DNA from: Pseudomonadales bacterium
Lineage (GTDB): Bacteria > Pseudomonadota > Gammaproteobacteria > Pseudomonadales > DT-91
Direction of reading: 5' to 3'
DNA length: 64,000 nucleotides
Assembly: GCA_013215055.1 (NCBI GenBank)
Contig: JABSRQ010000007.1
Span: 186,001-250,000 of the forward strand
Each line of letters begins with the position of its first letter. The first letter of the stretch is position 1. The position numbers and the translations under genes were made by a program. The notes under the pieces were generated by a model. That model did not search any database, was not told the DNA's origin, and was given only the letters and a program-made list of their open reading frames with translations. This document shows, piece after piece, positions 55,813 through 64,000 of this stretch.

Positions 55813-58800
55813 ATGAAGCCCTCTATTTTTAATCATTTAAGCTCTTCGCGGTCTTTATTTTTTGTTTTATTCACCAGCTTTTTTATCCTTAATACGCAGG
55901 GTGATGCACAACTTAATCCCAATCAATTGGTCGGCCATTTCAGCTTTACCAACAGCAATGCACAAATTCAACAGGAACTGGCCGAACACGGTTTAAGTAG
56001 TGTATTTATACGTGCCGATAGCCAGGGCATATCTCCAGCGTTAAATAATAATATGACCTTGCAACTCAGCGTCGGACATCAGTTTGATTATCAGATGACG
56101 GTGGAATCCTCTGCGGATGACGGCATTCAATATGACCTATCAGTTATTTTACGTTTAGACGGTAATCTCGAGAGATATTGGTTACCCCCTAAGATAACCG
56201 AGCCTGTTTTTCCTGAACCGGCTGACGATGTAGAAACCAATTTCAGCCAGTGCGCAGCCATGGCCGATATCAATTTTGTAAATTCTGAGGAGAACCCTAC
56301 TCCCGTCACAGGCGGATTTATTCTGGCTTACAAACTCGGGGAAGGACAACGTCAATTACAGGCGCAGGATTTCAACCTTAAAAATGGTAGTGTGCAAGAT
56401 TATTTATTAATCGAAGGCGACGGCAGTAATTATGAAATGGAAATTGTTTACGATTTTGGTGATGATTTCTACGTCGATAAAGTCCGTAACATCTGTCAAG
56501 TTGAATTTAATGCCAGCTGTGACGAAGTTATACCACTGCAATGTATTATCGGTGGTGGACAATTTGAACTGGGGAATATCATCGGCAATGTCTCCGTAAA
56601 AGGTGAATCGCTGATCGGCCAAAATATTCTAACCCGCATGGTCGCCACCAACGGGCCATTTCACAATCAACGTTTTGATCATGTTTCCGGAGCAGGATCA
56701 TTCAACCTAAAAAATCTGGTGCCCAGTAATGTAGTAGATCCAATACAAGGTTATACCGTTTATGCAGAAATGGGCCTGCGCTCGGGTTATCAATATCAAT
56801 ACCTGCGTACACCTAATCTGAGAGGAGCCAACGGAACGGTTTTGGTTATGCCCTCACAAACCAGTGACTTATCGAACACCTTCACATTAGACCCTGGATA
56901 TATCTACGGCAATATCGAATTAGTCGCTCCGCACAATGCCAATAACACCTTTACCTTTATTCAACGTGATGCCGATCACGATGCCAACGCTGATGGCATT
57001 CCCGATAATAGCTTTATTTCTGAAAGCCATGTTAATGCTCATGGCACTCAGCAAAAAGCCATTGATAGCGAGTTTGATAGCAGCGGCGGAATAGCCCGTG
57101 TTGGTTTTCTCGGCAGCGTCGATGAAGACAGCAGTACTTTTAATGGCGAATATGAATTGGTACTGGCAGGTTTAAAAGAGCAATCTTCCATCTGGGCTTT
57201 AAATGATCTGGTTCTGTTTATTAATAGTTCACCGCAACAAAACCCCACAACCCCACTGCTAAATACGTATATGCGCCTGCATAATAATCAGGTTTTATTT
57301 CGTCAAATTAATGCAGGAGAAGCACATAGAATTGATCACGAATACTGTTTCAGTGATGTAAAAATAAACTATCAATCGCTGGCCGGTGTTTTTTATAATC
57401 CCCGCCTAACAGCAACCGGGAATTTTTCCGGACAAGATTATCGTGGCCAGTTTATTGATTACAGCAGCTTTATTAATTTTTCCACAGGTGTACCCACCGC
57501 CGTTCAAGATGCTTCGGCGCAAGGTCAGGTTGTTATGCCTTTACCTCAGGGCCTCTATACCATCACGCCAGAGGTGACCGCGATCAGTCCCGATGGCAGT
57601 CAAACCAATACCGAACTACCGGCATTAACCCTAGATGTCGGCTGTAAACAAATTATAGATGTCAGCACCGATATTCAGCTCAGTATTGATAATCAACCAC
57701 AAAACACCGACACTGAAACCCTGCTAGTCAGCGGATCTATAAAATCCAATATACTTGTCAGCAGCATTGCATTACAGCACAACCAATTACCCACCATTAT
57801 TATCTGCAACACCGGCGATTGTGCGGCCACCGGCACTTATCAAAAAGAAATCAGTTTACTTGAGGGTATTAACACCATCACCGTTATTGCTACTGCAGAA
57901 GACGGTACCCAGGCCAGCGTCAGTTTTAGTATCAACTATCAATTACCCGAACCCCTGCCCGCAATTGTTCTGACCCAGTGTAATGATATTCGCAGCGTCG
58001 CCGAAGACGGTGAATCTACCCAGGTGAGTTTTGCACCACTGGCCGCAGGTGGTTGTAGTTTGCCGATAGTAGAATGTGATGCCAGTAGCGATGATTTTTT
58101 CAGTGTTGGCAATCATACCGTACACTGTTCAGCCAGCGACGAATGTGGCCAGGTTGAACGATGTGAATTTGCCATCAATATTGAATTACCCGAACACTTT
58201 TTCTGCAAACAAGATATTCAGCAGGACATCGTTGATGCTAATAACACCATCAATGTTTTATGGTCACCCAATCACGAATTAGTGCCTACCGGTTATTCTT
58301 TGTCACTGGATAACTGTGATCAGGATATTATTGATTCCTTATCTACCCAGGTTTTCAGCGATGAAGATGAAGGGGAAACCGCAGGCACTGGCAGCCACGC
58401 ACCCGATGCGGTACAAACCGATTTAGGCCTGGCGCTTAGAGCCGAACGAAACAGCAAAGAAGATGGCCGGGTTTATCTTATTATCAGTGTTATCAACATC
58501 GATGAGAGCGAAAGCTTCACCCTTTGTTCGGCCGTTGTTGTGCCACAGAACAAATCTCAAAAAAGCCTACAGCAGGTATTACAGCAAGCCAAACAAGGTC
58601 TTAATGTCTGCCATGAGACACAGGCAGCCCCAAGCAACTTTTATGTACAGGGTCAACATGAAACGCTGGGGCCTAAACAGTTTGTTAAGCAACAACCTGT
58701 AAGGCATGACTTTCAGATCGATGATTTATGGAGCTTTAATGGCACGATTGATAGACAAACCCTAGAGACTAATAGCGAATTATTAAATCACCTAATCCAG

Positions 58801-58938
58801 ATGCAAAGAAGCTCACCGTCAGGTATATCGGTACAAACCCAGGCTAATGTGGAAAAAGATGTGGCACCATCGTCTTCGGGTTTACTGAGCTATAGCCTAT
58901 TACTGCTATTAATTATAACGGCAAGAATAAAACGATAA
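55813..58938 (+). CDS. large secreted protein with Ig-like and HYR-type modules and a CTERM-like sorting tail
   Basis: 1041 residues. A signal peptide (about 1-33) and a C-terminal tail (SSSGLLSYSLLLLL, then a basic end) that resembles a GlyGly-CTERM signal point to rhombosortase-type processing and surface display. The first 620 residues are beta-rich with no recognised domain. About 625-715 resembles a bacterial Ig-like/glucodextranase-type module. Then comes a HYR-like module with VGNHTVHCSASDECG. The domain beginning LWSPNHELVPTG (about 815-915) often follows HYR modules. The cysteines probably form disulfides. No enzymatic signature; an adhesin or surface structural role is the best guess. 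Confidence 0.8.
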   Translation: MKPSIFNHLSSSRSLFFVLFTSFFILNTQGDAQLNPNQLVGHFSFTNSNAQIQQELAEHGLSSVFIRADSQGISPALNNNMTLQLSVGHQFDYQMTVESSADDGIQYDLSVILRLDGNLERYWLPPKITEPVFPEPADDVETNFSQCAAMADINFVNSEENPTPVTGGFILAYKLGEGQRQLQAQDFNLKNGSVQDYLLIEGDGSNYEMEIVYDFGDDFYVDKVRNICQVEFNASCDEVIPLQCIIGGGQFELGNIIGNVSVKGESLIGQNILTRMVATNGPFHNQRFDHVSGAGSFNLKNLVPSNVVDPIQGYTVYAEMGLRSGYQYQYLRTPNLRGANGTVLVMPSQTSDLSNTFTLDPGYIYGNIELVAPHNANNTFTFIQRDADHDANADGIPDNSFISESHVNAHGTQQKAIDSEFDSSGGIARVGFLGSVDEDSSTFNGEYELVLAGLKEQSSIWALNDLVLFINSSPQQNPTTPLLNTYMRLHNNQVLFRQINAGEAHRIDHEYCFSDVKINYQSLAGVFYNPRLTATGNFSGQDYRGQFIDYSSFINFSTGVPTAVQDASAQGQVVMPLPQGLYTITPEVTAISPDGSQTNTELPALTLDVGCKQIIDVSTDIQLSIDNQPQNTDTETLLVSGSIKSNILVSSIALQHNQLPTIIICNTGDCAATGTYQKEISLLEGINTITVIATAEDGTQASVSFSINYQLPEPLPAIVLTQCNDIRSVAEDGESTQVSFAPLAAGGCSLPIVECDASSDDFFSVGNHTVHCSASDECGQVERCEFAINIELPEHFFCKQDIQQDIVDANNTINVLWSPNHELVPTGYSLSLDNCDQDIIDSLSTQVFSDEDEGETAGTGSHAPDAVQTDLGLALRAERNSKEDGRVYLIISVINIDESESFTLCSAVVVPQNKSQKSLQQVLQQAKQGLNVCHETQAAPSNFYVQGQHETLGPKQFVKQQPVRHDFQIDDLWSFNGTIDRQTLETNSELLNHLIQMQRSSPSGISVQTQANVEKDVAPSSSGLLSYSLLLLLIITARIKR

Positions 58939-58964
58939 ATATTTAATTTTTCACGGCAGTAACT

Positions 58965-60059
58965 ATGTTTAATATCGTTGAGAGGGTTACCTCGCTATTC
59001 AGATTCGAAAAATCTGATTCGCAATTATTTTTAACTAGGCAATCAGATAAACTGGGTGATTATTTACCCGGTGAAAAGAAACCCGCTGATGAACCTGTCG
59101 CGTCTGATAAACAGATATCAGCAGCAAAAAAACATGAGCAAGAAACAAAAGTCTTAACGGTTTTTTCGAGCCAAAAAATAAACCGGGATTTTTATCAAAA
59201 TATCTTTAAGAACCCACTTAATCAACAACTGGTTCCTGCGACACAACGTAAATCATTAGAGACCTTATTATTGCAGTTAATTAATAATACCGCCTTCAGA
59301 AACAAGGTGACCCCACGGCTGCCTGCGGTCATCCCACAACTTTTACAATGCATACGTGATGAAACTTCCAGCACCAAAAAACTGGTGACCTTTATTAATA
59401 AAGACCCCAATGTTGCCGCATCGGTATTAAGGGCTTCCAATAGTATTTTATATAACCCGGGTGGGCGAATCATCGACAGCTTTGAGCGAGCCGTCGTGAT
59501 CATAGGCAGAGACGGACTAAAATCTATAGCCTGCACATCCATGATGCGACCTATCAGCAAAGATAAATCCTGTAAAGACAAAGACTTTGGTGAACAAATT
59601 TGGGCCCATTCTTTACGCACAGCCATCGCCGCACAATTAATTGCCGCCTCGTATCCGGTGAATCCATTTAATGCATATTTAGCCGGTTTATTTCACAGCG
59701 TCGGTGATATCACCTTATTTAATCAGATTAATTTACGTAATGAAGATAACCGCCTGCGCAAAACCAATGGCTTTTATTATTTACAACAAAAAAACCTGGA
59801 TGCCCTAACCGCCGCTATCGTCAAAGAATGGCATTTAGCCGACGATATCGTTAATATATTTCTGGATCAGGGCAGTAAAGAGATGCATGAGATACAAGAT
59901 AAGGCGCTGTTATTATCGCAGATGATTCACCTGCTTAATCATGAAGCGATCAGCGAATTGGAGTTTTATCAGATGGCCGATTTTTTTGCTTTTAAACGCT
60001 TTATTTGCGAAAAAACCATAGAGCTTTCAGCAGATACGATTTCACCCACACAACACTGA
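58965..60059 (+). CDS. HDOD domain-containing protein
   Basis: 364 residues: an N-terminal charged segment (about 1-90) then the HDOD fold (about 110-310) with LPAVIPQLLQC, FINKDPNVAASVLRASNS and LAGLFHSVGDITLF. No catalytic HD pair. It may act as a signalling adaptor. It is 26 bases after the secreted protein gene, so perhaps cotranscribed; whether it regulates its export is unknown. Confidence 0.9.
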   Translation: MFNIVERVTSLFRFEKSDSQLFLTRQSDKLGDYLPGEKKPADEPVASDKQISAAKKHEQETKVLTVFSSQKINRDFYQNIFKNPLNQQLVPATQRKSLETLLLQLINNTAFRNKVTPRLPAVIPQLLQCIRDETSSTKKLVTFINKDPNVAASVLRASNSILYNPGGRIIDSFERAVVIIGRDGLKSIACTSMMRPISKDKSCKDKDFGEQIWAHSLRTAIAAQLIAASYPVNPFNAYLAGLFHSVGDITLFNQINLRNEDNRLRKTNGFYYLQQKNLDALTAAIVKEWHLADDIVNIFLDQGSKEMHEIQDKALLLSQMIHLLNHEAISELEFYQMADFFAFKRFICEKTIELSADTISPTQH

Positions 60060-60162
60060 TTATTCGATTTATTCATCTGCAAAACAACGCAAAAAAAAAT
60101 CTTTAATATACACTTTAAGGAAGAGAGACTAACCACTCAACATCTGTTGTAGAGCACTACAT

Positions 60163-61020
60163 ATGTCTATCCGTCAAGCTGCGGTAGCCGGGCTTTTTTA
60201 TCCTGCTCAGGCAACTGAATTACAGCACGATATCAGCGATTTATTTCTCCAGAGCGAATCCTTAAGCGCCACAGAGAAAGTGGGTAAAACACCGGCACCT
60301 CAGACCCCGCCCTGCGCATTAATTGTGCCTCATGCGGGTTATTGTTATTCAGGTATTATCGCCGCCTGTGCCTATAGTCAATTAAAACCCTGGGCCAAAA
60401 ATATCCACAAGGTTGCCATATTAGGTCCATCACATCGGGTAGCGCTGCAAGGTATGGCGTTATCTAAGGCGACATTTTTTCAAACCCCGTTGGGTGATAT
60501 TGCCATCGATGTGAAAACTCAAGACACATTAATGCAGCTCTGTTCATCTTTACAGTATCAAGATCAAGCCCATGCCTATGAACACAGCCTGGAAGTGCAT
60601 CTCCCATTTCTGCAACAACTTCTGGCTGATTTTAGCTTAATCCCTATCGTTGTAGGTGACTGCGAAGCCGAGGCGGTAAAGCTGGTGATTCAAACCCTGT
60701 GGAAAGAAAAAATATTGGTGATTATCAGCAGCGATTTAAGCCATTTTCTAGCGTATGAAAGCGCCAATAAAAAAGATAAAAACACCATTACTCATATATT
60801 ACAGATGCATCACACATTACACGGTGAACAAGCCTGCGGTTGCAGGCCTATTAATGGTTTGTTATTAGCCGCTGAAGAACAGCAGATAAAAATTAATTTA
60901 TTGGCCTATGCCAACTCCGGTGATAGCAAGCTGGATAATCAGATAAATAATGCCGATACCGCAATGGCAGAACGTAAAAAACAGGTGGTGGGTTATGGTG
61001 CATTCAGTCTCTATCAATAA
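60163..61020 (+). CDS. amrB: AmmeMemoRadiSam system protein B (MEMO1 family)
   Basis: The 285-residue protein belongs to the MEMO family, related in fold to class III extradiol dioxygenases. HAGYCYSG, LGPSHRVALQGMAL, AYEHSLEVHLPFLQQL and SSDLSHF carry the likely metal-binding histidines. The bacterial function is not known; in its gene neighbourhood it is usually found with an AMMECR1 domain protein and a radical SAM protein. The first is next to it; no radical SAM partner is in the window apart from unrelated HemW and EpmB. Confidence 0.92.
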   Translation: MSIRQAAVAGLFYPAQATELQHDISDLFLQSESLSATEKVGKTPAPQTPPCALIVPHAGYCYSGIIAACAYSQLKPWAKNIHKVAILGPSHRVALQGMALSKATFFQTPLGDIAIDVKTQDTLMQLCSSLQYQDQAHAYEHSLEVHLPFLQQLLADFSLIPIVVGDCEAEAVKLVIQTLWKEKILVIISSDLSHFLAYESANKKDKNTITHILQMHHTLHGEQACGCRPINGLLLAAEEQQIKINLLAYANSGDSKLDNQINNADTAMAERKKQVVGYGAFSLYQ

Positions 61021-61654
61021 CAGCGATAGCTTCTTACAACAGGAAAGACAACTACAGGCGCAGCAACTATTTAATGATCAACTGGCCATGACATTTTCAC
61101 CCCATGATAAAGAAACTCTGTTGCTGCAAGCAAGAAAAAGCATTCAGGAAATTTGTCAAAATCACAGTTATAGCGTCTGTGACTTAAGCCCTTTTTCATC
61201 GCAGCTGCAACAGCCTATGGCCTGCTTTGTGACCCTCACTAAAAATCAGCGTTTACGGGGTTGTATAGGCAGTTTATCCGCCCACCAGCCGCTGATACAA
61301 GACGTTATCTGCAATGCCAGAGCCGCAGCGAGTCGAGACTCACGATTCAACAGCGTCACCGAAGATGAGCTGGATAACATCCATATCGAAATATCCATAC
61401 TCAGCCCGATACAGGTCATCACATTTAATAACGAAGAAGAAATGTTAGAACAGATTCGCCCGGGCATTGATGGTATCGTGCTGGAATATGGCCAGAATCA
61501 TGCGACGTTTTTACCGTTGGTTTGGCAACAGATCAACAATAAGGAAGATTTTATCCGGGAATTAAAAATCAAGGCTGGTATAGAGAGCGATTTTTGGTCT
61601 GATAAAATGCATGTCTCCAGGTATCAGACCCTGATCATCGAAGAAGATGAATAA
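60995..61654 (+). CDS. amrA: AmmeMemoRadiSam system protein A (AMMECR1 domain)
   Basis: 219 residues. The AMMECR1 signature LRGCIGS is present, as are NARAAASRDSRF and HIEISILSP. The start at ATG 60995 gives a 26-base overlap with the MEMO gene and has GGTGGG upstream; the frame is open from 60950 but that adds residues unlike the family. The domain's biochemical role is unsolved. Coupled expression with MEMO implies joint action. Confidence 0.92.
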   Translation: MVHSVSINNSDSFLQQERQLQAQQLFNDQLAMTFSPHDKETLLLQARKSIQEICQNHSYSVCDLSPFSSQLQQPMACFVTLTKNQRLRGCIGSLSAHQPLIQDVICNARAAASRDSRFNSVTEDELDNIHIEISILSPIQVITFNNEEEMLEQIRPGIDGIVLEYGQNHATFLPLVWQQINNKEDFIRELKIKAGIESDFWSDKMHVSRYQTLIIEEDE

Positions 61655-61664
61655 GGCTATCTCG

Positions 61665-61949
61665 CTAATTGACATAAGCGGTTTTTCGCATGTCTCCAAA
61701 GGCATTAAAATCATCCACACCAAAATCATCAATACGGATATAGCTATTGATACCCACATCACGTAAGACATAACTGGGCATACTGCGCTTATCAAACAAC
61801 GCATCGATAGAAATATACGGCCGGTCATCTATCACTTTTATATGGGCTTGCTGAATATCCAGTGAATACGCCCCGTTTGGGGTTTTATACGTACATGTTT
61901 GTTTGTTACTGTTGGCTACAGCTGATATTTTCCTGTTTTTATTTTGCAT
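61665..61949 (-). CDS. small hypothetical protein, 94 residues
   Basis: Starts MQNKNRKISAVANSNKQTC with no signal peptide, followed by a beta-rich, acidic part with IRIDDFGVDDF. GAGGAA lies a little far from the ATG (about 11 bases). It converges with the AMMECR1 gene with 10 bases between stops. The family is not recognised, but the frame is long for a chance one in this GC range and has a plausible start. Confidence 0.6.
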   Translation of the reverse strand: MQNKNRKISAVANSNKQTCTYKTPNGAYSLDIQQAHIKVIDDRPYISIDALFDKRSMPSYVLRDVGINSYIRIDDFGVDDFNAFGDMRKTAYVN

Positions 61950-62132
61950 ATAATGCGCTTCCTCTTAATTTCAGACCTGTATTTACCACAAGTACCGTAG
62001 CTTGTTATTGCTACAGAATTTATATGAGTGCCTATAAGCGATTAAGTTCCGGCATTTTCCCATTGCGCATGATGGTAATGAATTCTATTCTAGCGAGATC
62101 TTTTTAATCCGTCCTTGAGCTAAAAAGCGCTT

Positions 62133-64000
62133 ATGCAACGATTTAACAGCCTCACTCTCAGTCAGCGTTTAATTATTTTCATCGGCAGTGCCGTTGTTTT
62201 AGTGACGTTTTTATCGACGCTCTATAACTACCAAACTTCACGCCAATATATCGAGAGCGAAGCCAAACTACGTTCAGCAAAAATTGTTAACGACACCGTT
62301 AATGAGTTAGTCAGAATGCTGGCCGGCGTGCAAAAATCTACCGATTTATTAGCCTCTGTGGTTATCGGTTTTGAAGGCGAAGAAGCAAGTTTACAAGCCC
62401 TGTTAAAAAATACGGTAACCACCAACCCTAATATCTATGGTGGCACCATTGCCCTGGCTCCCGCCTGGAGCAAAAATAAAAAAGGCTTTGCCCCCTACTA
62501 CCACAGCGAGGCCGGCGAGCTCAAATATGCCAATCTGGCAACACTCAAATATAACTATTCACAACAAGCCTGGTTTACCCAGGCCGATATCGCCGGTAAA
62601 CCGCAGTGGTCAGAACCTTATTTTGATGATGGCGGCGGCAATATATTAATGACCACGTATTCTGTGCCGATTTATCGCCAGGATAAAAACGGTGTAGCGG
62701 CCTTGTTTGCCGTTATAACAGGTGATGTTAGCCTTAATCGCATTCAGGAAAAAATTCAAGCAATCAAACTGGGGGATACAGGCCACGCCATGTTATTCAG
62801 CAACAAAGGTCTATTGCTTAGCTATCCAGATACTTCATTCATTATGCAACCGATAAGCCGTTTATTAGGTGATGCCAGCGAAGAGCCGCTATGGAAAGAT
62901 ACGCTGAGTTCGATGTTTAATGGGGAATCGAAGCTGCTAAAAATTCCCTGTATAGAAGGTGATAAAAGTAAAGACGATTGCATCTTTGCTTATGGTTCTT
63001 TGGATATCACCGGCTGGCCTATTGCCGTGTTATTCCCCGAAGATGAGATGTTTGCCGAATTACATCAATACACCTTACAATTTTCCATGATCAGTGCCGC
63101 GATTATTATTATTTTATTGGCCCTTATCGGTTTTATCACCGCCAAACTCACCCGTCCGCTAAACAGTTTATCCACCGCCAGCGATCAAATTGGCCATGGT
63201 AATTTTGATGTAGAATTGCCATCGATCAAACGTGATGATGAAGTGGGCAAACTGATTCAAGCATTTACGCGTATGCAGCAGGCGTTAAAACATTATATCG
63301 CCGAGCTGGAAGCCGAAACAGCGACAAAAAACCGCCTACAAGGTGAGCTTTCTGCCGCGCATCAAATTCAAATGTCTATGCTACCTGGCAATGGTGAAAT
63401 ATTATCCAGTCATGCCTTTTATCAACTATGGGCCAAGTTAATACCGGCTAAATCGGTAGGTGGTGATCTGTATCAATTCAGCCTGCAGCAAAACCATAAA
63501 CTGATTTTTATCGTGGGTGATGTTTCCGATAAAGGTGTACCTGCGGCGCTGTTTATGGCCAAAACCACCAGTTTGTTTAAACAGCAAATTAATAGCGGGC
63601 AAAGCCCCGAATTAATCATGTATCAGATTAATAATGCCCTGGTAGAAAATAACGATGCCTGTATGTTTGTCACCTTGTTTTATGCCGAGCTGAATCTGCT
63701 TAACGGTGAAATGGTCTATGTCAGTGCCGGTCATCATAGCCCGATATTAATACGTGACTCACAGGTAATAGAAATGGAACAACAAGGTGGAGCTGCACTG
63801 GGTTTGTTAGATGATATGGAATATGTATTAAATAAAACCACCTTGCAGGCAAAAGACAAACTCTTTATCTATACCGATGGCATCGATGAGGCCTTTAATC
63901 CCCAGCGAGAAATGTTTGGTCTGCCTAACTTACTCAATTTTTTGCAACTAAATCAAACATTAACAGTCGATAATATCGGCATTGAATGCCTTAACACAGT
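62133..64000 (+). CDS. SpoIIE-type PP2C phosphatase with dCache and HAMP domains (partial)
   Basis: Open from ATG 62133 to the right edge, 622 codons without a stop. Helix 1 (about 12-32), an extracytoplasmic Cache-type sensor (about 35-300), helix 2 (about 310-333), HAMP (about 335-388), then a PP2C/SpoIIE domain from about 415 with GGDLYQF, GDVSDKGVPAALFM and YTDGIDEAF, the aspartates of which bind the metal pair. Such proteins dephosphorylate STAS-domain anti-anti-sigma factors or similar partners, controlling sigma factors or c-di-GMP systems. A partner gene to the right is expected. The ribosome binding site is weak. Confidence 0.9.
   Translation, partial: MQRFNSLTLSQRLIIFIGSAVVLVTFLSTLYNYQTSRQYIESEAKLRSAKIVNDTVNELVRMLAGVQKSTDLLASVVIGFEGEEASLQALLKNTVTTNPNIYGGTIALAPAWSKNKKGFAPYYHSEAGELKYANLATLKYNYSQQAWFTQADIAGKPQWSEPYFDDGGGNILMTTYSVPIYRQDKNGVAALFAVITGDVSLNRIQEKIQAIKLGDTGHAMLFSNKGLLLSYPDTSFIMQPISRLLGDASEEPLWKDTLSSMFNGESKLLKIPCIEGDKSKDDCIFAYGSLDITGWPIAVLFPEDEMFAELHQYTLQFSMISAAIIIILLALIGFITAKLTRPLNSLSTASDQIGHGNFDVELPSIKRDDEVGKLIQAFTRMQQALKHYIAELEAETATKNRLQGELSAAHQIQMSMLPGNGEILSSHAFYQLWAKLIPAKSVGGDLYQFSLQQNHKLIFIVGDVSDKGVPAALFMAKTTSLFKQQINSGQSPELIMYQINNALVENNDACMFVTLFYAELNLLNGEMVYVSAGHHSPILIRDSQVIEMEQQGGAALGLLDDMEYVLNKTTLQAKDKLFIYTDGIDEAFNPQREMFGLPNLLNFLQLNQTLTVDNIGIECLNT

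Noticed and set aside
61862-62107. 81-codon plus-strand open frame
   Set aside because: Antisense to the 94-residue gene and runs into the promoter region of the phosphatase gene; no ribosome binding site.

Overview
The window looks like a chromosomal stretch from a free-living, probably marine gammaproteobacterium of moderate to low GC. Genus cannot be told from the sequence. The order glyA-nrdR-ribD-ribE-ribBA-ribH-nusB-thiL-pgpA, the block hemW-rdgB-DUF4426-metW-metX (same order as in Pseudomonas), EpmA/EF-P/EpmB, YaeQ, YebG, a TIGR02647 protein and a FimX-like protein all point to the Pseudomonadales/Cellvibrionales side of the class. TonB receptors, several porin-like barrels and a GlyGly-CTERM-like tail suit a marine heterotroph. 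No rRNA, tRNA, CRISPR array, prophage or intact insertion sequence was seen.

Layout. 1-7.1 kb: a peptide-type solute-binding protein (cut by the left edge), a 56-residue small protein, and a response regulator overlapping a 1517-residue CHASE/PAS hybrid histidine kinase. 7.8-11.9 kb: a DUF3604 / membrane parvulin / HupE-UreJ cassette followed by a one-helix small protein. 12.4-15.1 kb: a YfiR-like protein translationally coupled to a TonB-dependent receptor. 15.3-15.75 kb: a decayed BrnT/BrnA toxin-antitoxin pair. 15.8-24.5 kb: bioA, then the rightward glyA-to-pgpA housekeeping run. 24.5-28.6 kb: leftward metX-metW-DUF4426-rdgB-hemW. 28.7-33.7 kb: a glycerol-kinase-like FGGY kinase, small barrel protein, small conserved proteins, an alginate-export-type porin and a phosphate-binding-protein-like protein. 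33.9-42.3 kb: an active-looking GGDEF-EAL protein, the EF-P lysylation cluster, and a PilZ-like protein next to a FimX-like degenerate GGDEF/EAL protein. 42.4-50.4 kb: EamA transporter, a possible 35-residue micro-gene, TraB/GumN, PPOX, YebG with a probable LexA box, HDOD, glycerol-3-phosphate oxidase, GDPD, CvpA-like and an epimerase. 50.6-55.4 kb: pyruvate kinase, BamA/TamA-like barrel, rRNA methyltransferase and YaeQ. 55.8-64 kb: a 1041-residue secreted HYR-type protein, a second HDOD protein, MEMO and AMMECR1 proteins, and a HAMP/SpoIIE-type phosphatase cut by the right edge.

How the parts work together. Most genes are core metabolism: biotin, one-carbon, riboflavin, thiamine, methionine, glycerol/phospholipid turnover and EF-P modification. 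Over this lies an unusual density of signalling: one hybrid kinase, one active and one degenerate c-di-GMP protein, a PilZ-like partner, YfiR, two HDOD proteins and a SpoIIE phosphatase. The best candidates for something undescribed are the DUF3604-parvulin-HupE cassette, the PilZ-like/FimX-like pair, the porin/binding-protein pair, and the small genes that lie below usual annotation cut-offs. Ribosome binding sites moved several starts: ribD appears to start at an AUU, one PPOX gene at GTG and one binding protein at TTG.
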